Made by a program: the position numbers and the translations under genes. From Phycisphaerae bacterium (GTDB lineage Bacteria > Planctomycetota > Phycisphaerae > UBA1845 > UTPLA1), in contig JAHBXN010000016.1 of assembly GCA_019636475.1 (NCBI GenBank), positions 1 to 64,000 of the forward strand: a stretch of DNA of 64,000 bases, written 5' to 3'. Shown here in pieces: positions 1 through 9,331 of the stretch. Positions within the stretch are counted from its first letter, which is position 1, and each line of letters starts with the position of its first letter. Under the pieces are notes generated by a model. It saw only the letters and a list, made by a program, of their open reading frames with translations, did no database searches and had not been told where the DNA came from.

Positions 1-1493
1 TACGCCCGCCAATGGCCCGCGACCTCCCAGGGTCCCGGTACGGACGAGGTCGCACCGGCCGTTCGACCCGTCGAACTCCGTGCGCGTCCTGAAGCCAGAG
101 TCGCGGCAGCCAATGCGAGATCCGGCGGCGGCGCCACTTCCTCACACAGCGACTCCGCGTGCTCATCTAGAAAGTGGGTATGCAGTCGACCGGCAACATG
201 GGCCGGATGCGTCACGACGCGGTGCAGGAACTCGATGTTGGTGGTCACACCCAGGACGACATATCGCCGCAACGCCGAAGCAATTCGCGATATCGCCTCG
301 TCGCGTGAGCGGGCCCAGGCCACGAGCTTGGCCAGCATCGGGTCGTAATGAACCGTCACCTCCGAACCCGCCCGCACACCGCTGTCAACGCGAATGCCCG
401 GACCCGTCGGCTCCACATAGTGCTCGATTCGGCCGGTGGAAGGCATGAATTGACGCGACGCATCTTCCGCATAAATACGGCATTCGATCGCATGACCGGT
501 CTGTGTCAGATCATCCTGCGCAAAGGGCAGCCGTCCGCCCGAAGCAACCATGATCTGCGCCCGAACCAGGTCATGCTCGACAACCATCTCCGTGACGGGA
601 TGCTCGACCTGCAATCGCGTGTTCACCTCAAGAAAATAAAACGAGCCGGATTCATCCAGAATAAACTCCACGGTGCCGGCATTGACATAGCCGATCGCCT
701 TCGCGGCCCGCACAGCGGCCTCTCCCATCGTTGCGCGCAACGTGTCCGAGAGTGCGGGCGAAGGAGATTCCTCGACGATTTTCTGATGCCGCCGCTGAAT
801 GCTGCATTCGCGGTCGAAAAGATGCACGACATTGCCGTGCGAGTCGCCGAAGATCTGAAACTCGATATGCCGGGGCCGTGTCACGTACTTTTCCATGAAG
901 ACTCGCGCATCGCCGAACGCGGAGTCGGCCTCCCGCCGCGCAGCATCGATGGATGACTGCAATTCGGCCTCACTGCGCACCACCCGCATGCCTTTGCCGC
1001 CACCGCCCGCCGCAGCCTTGATCAATACGGGATACCCGATGCGCGATGCAATCGACTTCAACTCGCCGAGCGTCACATCCGCGGCACCTGACCAGCCTGG
1101 CACGACTGGAACGCCGGCCGCACTGAACCGTTCCTTGGCGATGATCTTGTCGCCCATATCGCGAATGACGGATGGAGAAGGCCCGATGAACACGATTCCC
1201 GCATCGGCACAAGCCTGCGCGAAATCCTCGTTCTCCGAGAGAAAACCGAATCCGGGATGAATTGCGTCCACATGATGCTTCTTCGCGATGTCAATGATCT
1301 TGTCGATGCGAAGGTACGTCTCCGCCGACGCGGCGCCCTCCAGCGGGTACGCCTCATCCGCGCGGGTCACATGCACGCCGTGCCGATCCGGTTCGGAAAA
1401 CACTGCCACCGCGGCGATTCCCATTTCCTGCACGGTTTGCGCCACGCGAACCGCAATCTCGCCGCGATTAGCGATTAGAATTTTCTTGAACAT
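1..1493 (-). CDS. liuD: Methylcrotonyl-CoA carboxylase alpha (biotin carboxylase) subunit, 3' end outside window
   Basis: The frame starts with ATG at 1493 (MFKKILIANRGEIAVR) and stays open to the left edge, so about 497 residues are present and the C-terminus is missing. The biotin carboxylase module is complete: the N-terminal ANRGEIA motif, the ATP-grasp glycine loop GGGGKGMR and the EVNTRLQVEHPVTE active-site stretch. The frame then runs on past the length of a free-standing AccC into the linker typical of acyl-CoA carboxylase alpha subunits. The biotin-carrier domain should lie beyond base 1. This family carboxylates an acyl-CoA together with a beta subunit. I infer methylcrotonyl-CoA as substrate because the gene just upstream on the same strand is a methylglutaconyl-CoA hydratase-like enzyme, the next step of leucine breakdown. 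Propionyl- or acetyl-CoA carboxylase alpha is the alternative. Confidence 0.85.
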   Translation of the reverse strand, partial: MFKKILIANRGEIAVRVAQTVQEMGIAAVAVFSEPDRHGVHVTRADEAYPLEGAASAETYLRIDKIIDIAKKHHVDAIHPGFGFLSENEDFAQACADAGIVFIGPSPSVIRDMGDKIIAKERFSAAGVPVVPGWSGAADVTLGELKSIASRIGYPVLIKAAAGGGGKGMRVVRSEAELQSSIDAARREADSAFGDARVFMEKYVTRPRHIEFQIFGDSHGNVVHLFDRECSIQRRHQKIVEESPSPALSDTLRATMGEAAVRAAKAIGYVNAGTVEFILDESGSFYFLEVNTRLQVEHPVTEMVVEHDLVRAQIMVASGGRLPFAQDDLTQTGHAIECRIYAEDASRQFMPSTGRIEHYVEPTGPGIRVDSGVRAGSEVTVHYDPMLAKLVAWARSRDEAISRIASALRRYVVLGVTTNIEFLHRVVTHPAHVAGRLHTHFLDEHAESLCEEVAPPPDLALAAATLASGRARSSTGRTAGATSSVPGPWEVAGHWRA

Positions 1494-1649
1494 GAATCCC
1501 CTGCGTTCCGGTCGGCTCGAGACCGACACAGCCTCCTGAATTGTCCGATGGGCGCCGCGGTCAGCACGCAATTCAGATTTCGCGATCGCCAGCCGGGCGA
1601 TTGAAGAGCGATCAATTGACGGAACCTGTGTGTCGAGACGCCCGACCCA

Positions 1650-2441
1650 TCATGCCTCGACTGTCCAGCCCGGCTTGCGCTTTTCGAGAAACGCCTTCAG
1701 ACCGTCCTGCCCTTCGCTGGACACGCGACGCCGCGAAATGCGCTTGACCGTCAATCGCTGCTTGCCGTCCCAGCTCTTCTTCTCCTGCACCGCCGCAAGC
1801 ACACGCTTGCACTCTGCCAGCGCTTCCGGGCCGTTGCCCATCAGCGTCCTTGCCGTTTCGTCGATCCAAGCGTCCAGGCCGGACTCGTCCTCCGCCACGT
1901 GCGACACCAGTCCCAGCCGATGCGCGTCACCCGCGTCAAACTTCTCCGCGGTCAGCGCATATCGCCTCATGGGCCCCGGCCCCATCTTCTCCATCACATA
2001 CGGCGAAATCACCGCCGGCAGAATGCCGAGCTTCACCTCGCTCAGGCTGAAAACCACGCCGCGTACTGCCGCGGCGATGTCACATGCCGCAACCAGTCCG
2101 ACACCGCCGCCGATCGCCGCACCGTGAACGCGGGCAATCACCGGCTTCGGGCATTCGCGAATCGCTCGCAGCATTTCCGCCATCGCCGTGGCATCTGCGA
2201 CGTTTTCGTCGAACGAATAATCCACCATGCGCTTCATCCAGTGCACATCAGCGCCGGCACAGAAGCTGCGGCCTTCGCCACGCAGCACCACCACGCGCAC
2301 ATCCACGTTGTCACCACTGTCACGCATCGCCGCCGTCAACTCATCAATGACCACCTCGTTGAATGCATTGTGCAGTTCAGGACGATCAATCGTGACTATT
2401 GCGATTCGGCCTGCCAGGCTCGTCTTCACAAATTCAGGCAT
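1650..2441 (-). CDS. liuC: Enoyl-CoA hydratase/isomerase family, probable methylglutaconyl-CoA hydratase
   Basis: This is a 263-residue crotonase-fold protein, the usual length for the family. The N-terminus has the DRPELHNAFN signature, followed by the CoA-binding FCAGADVHWM segment. The second oxyanion-hole segment HGAAIGGGVGLVAACD and the conserved SEVKLGILPAVISPYV region follow. The ATG at 2441 is preceded by a GAGG ribosome-binding site about eight bases upstream. The enzyme hydrates an enoyl-CoA. Methylglutaconyl-CoA is the likely substrate because it lies 156 bases upstream of the biotin-dependent carboxylase subunit in the same orientation, matching liu-type leucine catabolic clusters. 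The family assignment is firm; the exact substrate is inferred from context. Confidence 0.87.
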   Translation of the reverse strand: MPEFVKTSLAGRIAIVTIDRPELHNAFNEVVIDELTAAMRDSGDNVDVRVVVLRGEGRSFCAGADVHWMKRMVDYSFDENVADATAMAEMLRAIRECPKPVIARVHGAAIGGGVGLVAACDIAAAVRGVVFSLSEVKLGILPAVISPYVMEKMGPGPMRRYALTAEKFDAGDAHRLGLVSHVAEDESGLDAWIDETARTLMGNGPEALAECKRVLAAVQEKKSWDGKQRLTVKRISRRRVSSEGQDGLKAFLEKRKPGWTVEA

Positions 2442-2510
2442 GGTATCCGCCTCCTCGCCTCATCTTAGCACCAGAGCGCCCAATGATGAATACGCAGCCC
2501 GCGCGACGGC

Positions 2511-4193
2511 TCATCGCCCCAACTCGCAACAGGAACGCGCTCCGGGAGCACAAAAGCAGCTCGAATCGATCGACACATCCGCGCGCGACCAGGCCTTCGC
2601 AAAGCGGGCCTCGACGTCTGCGGCCTCAGCCGTTTTCCCTTGCGCCTTCAGGCAAACCGCCAGACCGTGCAGCGACCAGCCGTTCTCCGGCCAGATCTTC
2701 AGATCCTCGCGGTAAACCTGCTCGGCCTGGGCATATTGCTTCTCAGCCGTCAGAAATGCGCCAAGCGCATGACGCACCGGCTGAATCCATTCCGGCGGTT
2801 CCATATAAAGAAGATCATCCTCAATCGCTACCGCTTCGCGAAGCACCGCGAACGCTTCATCCAGCTTCCGCTCGCGATAGAGAATCTCCCCTTCCAGGAA
2901 TTTATCCGCAATCTGAAGCACTTTCTCCGCAGGATTGATACCCGTCAGCGCGCCGGCCGGAACCTTCTTCACAGCCGCACGCATCGCCTTCTGCTCATTT
3001 CTTGCGGAAGCCACACTTCCTTTCGCGGCGTGCGCCACGCCACGGGTGAAGTGATACATCACCATTGATATCGGCAGGCGGCCTCGCGGCTTCGGCTCGC
3101 GCAGGATGTCATCCCATCGTCCAAAGCGCTTTTGCACGTCAAACACAATCGACATGAACGGGTCCGCGAAGGCGCCCTGATCGCGAATGAACTCGGGCGG
3201 AATGGAATCGATCATCTCTCGCGCGGCCTTGATGGCCAGGGCATATCGCCCCTCCATCATCGATGAAAACGCAAGAAAGTGGCGATTGTGTGCCATGTAA
3301 ACACTATAGAAGCCCTGCTTCGGAGAAATACGGCGATACCGTTCATCGGCGGCAATGGCCCGTTCGTTCGTGTCCGAAGCCTTCGCCCACTCACCGACCT
3401 GGACGTCGATATGCGACGGCATATGAACGAGGTGCCCCGAAATCGGCACCAGATCGCGCAGCCGGTCCGCTGAAGCGATTCCGCGCTCCGGATTCGGCGA
3501 CGCTTCGACGGCGTGAATGTAGAGATGGTTGGCGCCCGGATGATTCGGATTGATGCGCAGCGCATGCTCCAGAACCGCGATGATCTCTTCGGTCCGCCCC
3601 TTCGGCGAACCATCCTTGGCCCACAGATCCCACGGCTGCAGATCCATCAGTGACTCAGCGTAGAGGGTGCCGACATCCGCGTCATTCACATCCAGCTCAT
3701 ACACCTCCTTCATCGCCGATGCGTAGGCTTCATCGAGCGCGCGGCGATCATCAGTGTGTTCCGGGGAATAGCGCGCTGCGACCGCCTTGATGAGCTGCGC
3801 CTCGGGGTACGACACGCGGTCGATCAGCGCCAACGCCTTCTGTGCGGCCTGCCAGGCCGCCGTCGATCGGTCGGGCATCATGACAGGATTGTTGATGTGC
3901 GGCCCGTTGCACAGTGCGATTCCCCAGTAGGCCATGGCGCAATTCGGATCGAGCCGGGCGGCCTCCGTGAAAGATCGGATCGCCTCGTCATGGTTGAAGG
4001 CAAACGCCCAGGTGAGGCCTTGATTAAAATACAACTTGGCCTCGTCCACATCGGTCTGAACCCATCGCGCGTAATGGCCGATGTCTTCAAAGAGCGGAGG
4101 CGGCCCGGATGATTCACGCAGGGACTCGCGCGAAGTCGAGCATCCGGTCCAGATCACCACGGAAACAACAGAAACGACAGTGCAAAGTCTCAT
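2511..4193 (-). CDS. Tetratricopeptide-repeat lipoprotein
   Basis: This is a 560-residue protein. I place the start at 4193 rather than at the longer frame because GGAGG lies seven bases upstream and the protein then begins with a lipoprotein signal (MRLCTVVSVVSVVIWTGC, lipobox TGC). TPR-like helical repeats follow, for example the stretch around FNQGLTWAFAFNHDEAIRSF and DPNCAMAYWGIAL. The centre has conserved His-rich segments (NHLYIHAVEASPNPERG and GHLVHMPSHID). The C-terminal third again reads as TPRs (YAQAEQVYREDLKIWPENGW). It is probably anchored to a periplasm-facing membrane. The family is widespread and usually annotated only as TPR protein; the His motifs hint at metal binding, which is inference. 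No partner is evident. Confidence 0.8.
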   Translation of the reverse strand: MRLCTVVSVVSVVIWTGCSTSRESLRESSGPPPLFEDIGHYARWVQTDVDEAKLYFNQGLTWAFAFNHDEAIRSFTEAARLDPNCAMAYWGIALCNGPHINNPVMMPDRSTAAWQAAQKALALIDRVSYPEAQLIKAVAARYSPEHTDDRRALDEAYASAMKEVYELDVNDADVGTLYAESLMDLQPWDLWAKDGSPKGRTEEIIAVLEHALRINPNHPGANHLYIHAVEASPNPERGIASADRLRDLVPISGHLVHMPSHIDVQVGEWAKASDTNERAIAADERYRRISPKQGFYSVYMAHNRHFLAFSSMMEGRYALAIKAAREMIDSIPPEFIRDQGAFADPFMSIVFDVQKRFGRWDDILREPKPRGRLPISMVMYHFTRGVAHAAKGSVASARNEQKAMRAAVKKVPAGALTGINPAEKVLQIADKFLEGEILYRERKLDEAFAVLREAVAIEDDLLYMEPPEWIQPVRHALGAFLTAEKQYAQAEQVYREDLKIWPENGWSLHGLAVCLKAQGKTAEAADVEARFAKAWSRADVSIDSSCFCAPGARSCCELGR

Positions 4194-4417
4194 CAACAAT
4201 CCTCCAACAGCGGAATTCCCTGCAGGCCGAACGCCCACATGATATCTCGTCTTCTGTCTCATGCGATAAACGGGGGCCAAACTCACGAAGATTCTGGACG
4301 CCCTCCGGCGACGGCGGCGCCTCTGTCAGGATCGGGTGCATTTGATTAGACTCCGAAACGTATTTAAAGCCGACTCCCTCCCGGGAGCGAATCCGAAACT
4401 GGTTGGAAGTGTGAGCT

Positions 4418-5788
4418 ATGGGTAAAGATGCGGCAAAGATGGAAAAGATCGTCGCCCTCTGCAAGCGACGCGGTTTCATATTCCAGTCGTCGGAAATCTA
4501 CGGCGGCATCAACGGCTTCTGGGATTACGGGCCGCTGGGCGTCGAACTGAAGCGAAACATCAAGGACGCCTGGTGGAACGATATGGTCCAGCACCCGCCG
4601 ATCGGGCCGGACGGTAGAGAGATCAGCATGGTCGGCGTCGACTGCTCGATCATCATGAACCCGAAAGTCTGGGTCGCCAGCGGTCACGCGACTGGATTCG
4701 CCGATCCAATGGTGGATTGCAAAACCGAAGGCTGCAAGGGTCGTTTCCGAGCCGATCAGATCGCCGATGCCCAGTGTCCGCTCAAGCCGAGCAAGTGTCC
4801 GGGCAAGCATGACAAGTGCCAACTAACCGAGGCACGCCAATTCAATCTCATGTTCGAGAGCTACGCCGGCGCCATCCAGGACGAAGCGAACAAGGTCTGG
4901 CTTCGCCCCGAGACCGCCCAGGGCATCTTCGCCAATTTCAAAAATGTTCTCGACTCCACGCGCATCAAGATCCCCTTCGGCATCGCCCAGGTCGGCAAGG
5001 CCTTTCGCAACGAAATCAACCCGCGCAACTACACCTTCCGCTCACGCGAGTTCGAGCAGATGGAGATCGAATTCTTCTGCCACGACAAGGACAGCATGAA
5101 ATGGTGGGAGTGGTGGCGCGACACGCGCATCAACTGGTACAAATCGCTGGGACTTGCCGGCGAGAATCTCAAGCCGCGCAACCAGGACGACAAGGAACTG
5201 GCCCACTACAGCAAGGCCTGCACCGACATCGAGTATTACTTCCCCTTCGCCGACGAGCCACAGGAACTCGAAGGCGTCGCGCATCGCGGTTGTTTCGACC
5301 TGACGCAACACCAGCAACACAGTGGCAAGGACATGAGCTACTTCGACGACGAGACGAAGGAGCGGTTCCTGCCCACCGTCATCGAGCCGTCAGCCGGCGC
5401 CGATCGCAGCACGCTCGCATTCATCTGCGAGGCATACACCGTCGACGAATCCCGGCCGTCGCCGGAGTTGATGAAGTTTCACCCGCGCCTCGCGCCGATC
5501 AAGGCGGCCGTCTTCCCGCTCGTGAACAAGGACGGCCTCCCCGAAATCGCCGAACCGCTCTACCGCGAGATTCGCAAGCGCTGGCCCGCGCAGTACGACG
5601 GAAAGCAGTCGATCGGAAAACGCTATGCACGAATGGACGAAGCTGGCACGCCGTTCTGCTTCACCATCGACGGCCAGACCAAAGAGGACGGCACGGTAAC
5701 GGTTCGCGACCGGGACACCGGAGGTCAGCAGCGAATCAGCAAGGACAAAGTGGTCGACTTCCTTTCTGATCGTCTGAATGCCCGATAG
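4418..5788 (+). CDS. glyQS: Glycyl-tRNA synthetase, single-chain alpha2 type
   Basis: This cytoplasmic class II synthetase charges tRNA-Gly. The 456-residue length fits the homodimeric alpha2 enzyme of archaea, eukaryotes and some bacteria, not the separate alpha and beta subunits of many bacteria. Motifs seen in order: the N-terminal YGGINGFWDYGPLGVELKRN segment, a Cys-containing insertion (CKTEGCKGRF ... CPLKPSKCPGKHDKC), LRPETAQGIF, the motif 2 region GIAQVGKAFRNEINPRN, the EMEIEFF region, then a C-terminal anticodon-binding domain from about residue 350. GGAAG lies just upstream of ATG 4418. It is transcribed divergently from the TPR lipoprotein gene across a 224-base spacer that must hold both promoters. 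Confidence 0.95.
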   Translation: MGKDAAKMEKIVALCKRRGFIFQSSEIYGGINGFWDYGPLGVELKRNIKDAWWNDMVQHPPIGPDGREISMVGVDCSIIMNPKVWVASGHATGFADPMVDCKTEGCKGRFRADQIADAQCPLKPSKCPGKHDKCQLTEARQFNLMFESYAGAIQDEANKVWLRPETAQGIFANFKNVLDSTRIKIPFGIAQVGKAFRNEINPRNYTFRSREFEQMEIEFFCHDKDSMKWWEWWRDTRINWYKSLGLAGENLKPRNQDDKELAHYSKACTDIEYYFPFADEPQELEGVAHRGCFDLTQHQQHSGKDMSYFDDETKERFLPTVIEPSAGADRSTLAFICEAYTVDESRPSPELMKFHPRLAPIKAAVFPLVNKDGLPEIAEPLYREIRKRWPAQYDGKQSIGKRYARMDEAGTPFCFTIDGQTKEDGTVTVRDRDTGGQQRISKDKVVDFLSDRLNAR

Positions 5789-5903
5789 CCGCGTCGCGAC
5801 ACTTCCGGCTTTGCGCGAATCAGGTTTTACACTCGCTCCGGCGAAGTACCGATAACTCGTTGCAATTGTCCGCCATCCATCGCTGCGATACACTCTCCCG
5901 CTC

Positions 5904-6743
5904 ATGTCCGCTCTCATCAGCTCGGATCAAAATTCACGCGCGGTTGCACGCGCCATTCATCGCGCTCGCTTTGCCGCCACATTCACCGCGCTGGCCTGTG
6001 CCACGGCCACGGTGCCTGCATGCAATTCGCCTGCGAGGCCGTCCGGTGATGCCGCGGATGTGTCACTTTCCATTAGCGGAGTTCTTCGCCGATGCGAAAC
6101 GACTTATACGGGACTGAATTCGCTCGAAGCCAGGGGCTGGCTGCGCGATTACCGATCGACAGACCGTCGCGTCGTCCCCATTCGCTGGGAACTCGCCCGT
6201 CCGGATCAATGCCGCCTGCAAATCGATATGGACATGGTGCTGGTCAAGGGCCAGAACTGGTGGTCCTACAATAATCAAAGTCAACAGTTCAAATCCCACC
6301 GCGAGTTGGGCGGATCACCGATCGAAGCGGCCGCCTATTTTCTCTCCGATGGAATTCCCTTCCTGCTGCCGGCTGCATGGCACCGCCCGAAGGTCGCCTT
6401 CGGCTCCGATGAGGCCCGCGGACCATGGCAGCTTGACGGAGTCGCATGGACAGCCAACCGTCCCTGTTATGTCGTGTCGCGTCAGGGCTTAGGCCGTGAT
6501 TCCGGAAGCCGATGGACACTCTGGATCGATCAGGATCGGTTTCTGATCGTGGCGTGGACGTGGGATGTGATGCGGCCGTCAGACGACGGAACGCCTCTGA
6601 TGAAAACCGTTTGGGGCTGCACCTACGAAGTCATGGTCGCCAACGCGGAACTGAATCAGGATCGGTTCCGAATCGAAAAGCCGCTGCCGATCGCCCTGCC
6701 GCGTGCCGCCCCGTCAGAATTGAAATCGCCGCCCGGCGGGTAA
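5904..6743 (+). CDS. Putative exported lipoprotein, LolA/DUF2092-like
   Basis: This is a 279-residue protein. A hydrophobic N-terminal stretch (FAATFTALACATATVPAC) ends in a possible lipobox cysteine, although the charged leader before it is long and the start codon lacks a clear Shine-Dalgarno sequence. The mature part reads as alternating beta strands rich in Trp and charged residues (RWELARPDQCRLQID, KGQNWWSYNN, SRWTLWIDQDRFLIVAWTW). This resembles the half-barrel of LolA-type or DUF2092 outer-membrane lipoprotein sorting proteins. The resemblance is by strand pattern only. It sits 115 bases after glyQS and before yhbY on the same strand, with no functional link to either. Confidence 0.6.
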   Translation: MSALISSDQNSRAVARAIHRARFAATFTALACATATVPACNSPARPSGDAADVSLSISGVLRRCETTYTGLNSLEARGWLRDYRSTDRRVVPIRWELARPDQCRLQIDMDMVLVKGQNWWSYNNQSQQFKSHRELGGSPIEAAAYFLSDGIPFLLPAAWHRPKVAFGSDEARGPWQLDGVAWTANRPCYVVSRQGLGRDSGSRWTLWIDQDRFLIVAWTWDVMRPSDDGTPLMKTVWGCTYEVMVANAELNQDRFRIEKPLPIALPRAAPSELKSPPGG

Positions 6744-6806
6744 TAGCGGGCGCGACGTACATTCGCTGAACTCGCTGATGCGCCTTTGGGAGTACAATAC
6801 CCACCC

Positions 6807-7079
6807 ATGTCGATGACCAATGCCGAACGCCAGTCACTCAAAGCACGAGCCAACGCGTTAAAGAGCACCATCTTCATCGGACGCGAAGGATTGACGCCCG
6901 CGATACTGGACATGATCCGGATCGCGCTTCAGAAGACGGATCTTATTAAGGTCCGCATCCGCGCGGAGGATGCCGAGAGCGCCAACGAACTGGCAAGATC
7001 CGCCGCGCAGGCCGTCCCCTGCGAGCTTGTCGCGCTCCGAGGCCGCGTCGCGATTCTGCACCGAATTGCGACTGACTGA
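6807..7079 (+). CDS. yhbY: YhbY/CRM-domain RNA-binding protein
   Basis: This is a 90-residue protein consisting of one CRM (CRS1-YhbY) domain. It starts with the typical helix (NAERQSLKARANAL), followed by IFIGREGLTPAILDMI, the LIKVRI strand and the C-terminal LVALRGRVAILHR segment. Bacterial members associate with pre-50S ribosomal particles and assist assembly. I use ATG 6807, where homology to the family begins. An in-frame upstream codon would add seven residues, and a GGGAG at about 6787 sits somewhat far from 6807. The gene stands alone between unrelated genes, as is common for this family. Confidence 0.88.
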   Translation: MSMTNAERQSLKARANALKSTIFIGREGLTPAILDMIRIALQKTDLIKVRIRAEDAESANELARSAAQAVPCELVALRGRVAILHRIATD

Positions 7080-7295
7080 CGCGCCGGCTCCCCCGATTTT
7101 TTCGCCGCCCCTTTCTCTCAAGCACCCTGCCTGCCGCCCCCCCCAAGAACCCCTGTCCTCATGCGGCTTTTGGCCCACCAAGAAAAAAAATGGTAATCGC
7201 CAAGGGTTCGCCCGAATTCCGCTGCTTCTCCATTTGATGGGTCGCCTGCGAACGGCGGCATGACCGAGAACTGAAATCACCGCTGGGAGATAAAA

Positions 7296-8645
7296 ATGAA
7301 GCAGATGTTTTTGAAGTTCACGCTGGCCGCAGCCATTACATTGATTGCCGCCGTCCAAGCTACCCGCGCCGCCGATATCGGCAGCGGATTTACCTACCAG
7401 GGCAGTCTGACGGACAACGGCTCACTGGCCAACGGCCAGTACGACTTCGAGTTCCGACTCTACAACGGCCCCTTCGGCGTCGGAACCATCATTGCAGGGC
7501 CGATCGCCGTCGGCGATGTCGACGTCGTGGATGGGCTCTTCACTGTGAAACTCGACTTCGGTGCAGCCATGGGCCACGGCGCTCGCTGGCTCGATATCCG
7601 TGTGCGTCCCGGCGCGTCAAACGGCTCGCACATGCTGCTGCTCCCGCGTCAGGAACTAACGCCGACACCATTCGCCGCAGGCCTCGCGCTACCCTACAAC
7701 GCAAGCTACACGCACAACTCGCCGTTGGTCACACTCAACCAGACCGGCGCGGGCAACGCCCTCTCCCTGAATTCAAGCTCCGCCGATTGCCTCGTCGCCG
7801 CAGCCGCCGGAACGGGCGACGCCGTATACGCCAACTCAAGCGGCACCGGAATGGCGATAAACGCATACGCAAACGGGGGCGGACACGCCCTCTACGGTCA
7901 GACCACCAACGGCGGCACCGGCGTGTATGGCTATTCTCTCGGCACATCCGGTCGCGCCGGATTCTTCCGAACAGAGCACCTGAACAATGCGTCGAACGCC
8001 ATCGAAGCGCAAGCCAACGGAACGGGTCACGGAATCAAGGCGACGGCACGCACCGCCAGCGCCGGCTTCTTCGAGAATACTTCGTCGAGCAACTCGGCGT
8101 CCACTCTCCGATCGCAGAACTCCGGGTCCGGATCGGCCGTCTGGGGACAGAACATTGGCACCGGTCCGGCCGCCCGCTTCAACATCTCGAATACGAGCAG
8201 CAACTCCACCGCGCTCATCGTCCGGAACGACGGCAACGGACTCGCCGCCAGCTTCGAGCGTGGCGATGTGAAAATCCAAGGGCAACTCTATGCCACCATC
8301 GGTACGGTCCTGAACCGCGCCACGCCCATCGCATTTGGCCGCTTTGATGCATTCGGAAATCTAATGAGCTCATCCGGAAATGTCACAATCTCCTACCAGC
8401 CGAACGGAACATGGCGCGTCTTCGTCGTTGGCGAAGGTGATCCGGACAAGTGGGTCATCACCACGTCGGTCGATTACTATGAAGCGAACACGGACCTCGA
8501 ATATGTAGCCAAGTCCTCGCGACCGCTGGCCGTTGCGGGACAGCCGGGTAACGGAGTCATTTACATCAAAGACCAGTGCAAGAACGGCTGCAACGAGTTT
8601 CAGATCAATCACTACGTCAACTTCGTGATCTACAAGGGCGTCTAA
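7296..8645 (+). CDS. Secreted repeat protein, tail-fibre-like surface protein
   Basis: This is a 449-residue exported protein of unknown function. GGGAG lies nine bases before the ATG. A clear Sec signal peptide (MKQMFLKFTLAAAITLIAAV...TRAAD) is followed by an N-terminal domain beginning GSGFTYQGSLTDNGSLANGQY and ending TPTPFAAGLA. That domain is widespread in secreted proteins of planctomycetes and other environmental bacteria. From about residue 140 to 330 there are short Gly/Ser/Thr-rich repeats (SGTGMAINAYANGGG, TNGGTGVYGYS, ASAGFFENTSS, GSGSAVWGQNIGTG) that look like stacked beta turns of phage-tail or beta-helix type. The C-terminal 110 residues form another beta-rich module with a Cys pair (CKNGCNEF). 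It is probably cotranscribed with the dockerin protein 49 bases downstream. Confidence 0.72.
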   Translation: MKQMFLKFTLAAAITLIAAVQATRAADIGSGFTYQGSLTDNGSLANGQYDFEFRLYNGPFGVGTIIAGPIAVGDVDVVDGLFTVKLDFGAAMGHGARWLDIRVRPGASNGSHMLLLPRQELTPTPFAAGLALPYNASYTHNSPLVTLNQTGAGNALSLNSSSADCLVAAAAGTGDAVYANSSGTGMAINAYANGGGHALYGQTTNGGTGVYGYSLGTSGRAGFFRTEHLNNASNAIEAQANGTGHGIKATARTASAGFFENTSSSNSASTLRSQNSGSGSAVWGQNIGTGPAARFNISNTSSNSTALIVRNDGNGLAASFERGDVKIQGQLYATIGTVLNRATPIAFGRFDAFGNLMSSSGNVTISYQPNGTWRVFVVGEGDPDKWVITTSVDYYEANTDLEYVAKSSRPLAVAGQPGNGVIYIKDQCKNGCNEFQINHYVNFVIYKGV

Positions 8646-8694
8646 TCCGAATTCCGTAACCCGTTTCAGATCCTGATTGAGGAAGGAGAATCCC

Positions 8695-9153
8695 ATGCAC
8701 AGATTCGGAACGATGCAGCTCACGAAACTTGCCGCGGCGGCCGCAGTCGTCTCTCTCGCCGCACATCACGCCGACGCCCAGTATGAAATCCGATGGAGCA
8801 CGGTCGACGGCGGCGGAGCCATGTATAGCGTCAACAATCAATTCGCGCTCGGCGGCACCATCGGACAGCCCGACGGCGGCCCCACCTCCGCACTTGGAGG
8901 AAAAATGACCGGCGGTCAGTTCACCCTGGTCGGCGGCTTCTGGGCCATGCCCATCCCCACAATCAACTGCAACTGCCCCGGAGATATGAACGGGGACGGC
9001 ATCAAAAACGGCAACGACATCCAGTTCTTCGTCGATTGCTTCGTGGCCGGCGGCGATTGTACTTGTGCCGATATGAACCAGTCCGGCGGCGTCACAACTG
9101 GCGACATTTCCGTTTTCGTTGCGAGCTTACTGCAAAGCGATACCTGCCCCTAG
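8695..9153 (+). CDS. Small secreted protein with C-terminal dockerin type I repeat
   Basis: This is a 152-residue exported protein. ATG 8695 follows a strong GGAAGGAG site; an in-frame TTG at 8677 lies before the ribosome site and is unlikely. After the signal peptide (cleavage near ADAQ) comes a short domain YEIRWSTVDGGGAM ... GGTIGQPDGG ... GGFWAM, a beta-rich unit common in planctomycetal secreted proteins. The C-terminal 50 residues are a dockerin type I pair: loop one DMNGDGIKNGNDIQFFVDCF and loop two DMNQSGGVTTGDISVFV, with Asp/Asn at the calcium-ligand positions. Cys residues flank the loops. In cellulosomes dockerins bind cohesins; no cohesin is visible here, so the partner is unknown. 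It follows the tail-fibre-like gene. Confidence 0.82.
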   Translation: MHRFGTMQLTKLAAAAAVVSLAAHHADAQYEIRWSTVDGGGAMYSVNNQFALGGTIGQPDGGPTSALGGKMTGGQFTLVGGFWAMPIPTINCNCPGDMNGDGIKNGNDIQFFVDCFVAGGDCTCADMNQSGGVTTGDISVFVASLLQSDTCP

Positions 9154-9331
9154 CGGCTGTCAACCTGATACTTCGCAGCGGAGGTTTGGCCGCGGGGCAG
9201 TTCATGGCTCCCCGCGGTCCTTCCATTACAATCGGCTCGCACACTTGGTAAGCGACGCGGCGCGGCGGTAGAATCTACCTACGAGGTCGGGAATCGGGAC
9301 GGTCCGTTCGTCCGACCCGTGGGAGTGATCC

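Noticed and set aside
9190-9217. Terminator after the first dockerin gene
   Set aside because: CCGCGGGG/CCCCGCGG forms an eight-base stem, but the loop is 12 bases and no T run follows, so I do not call it.
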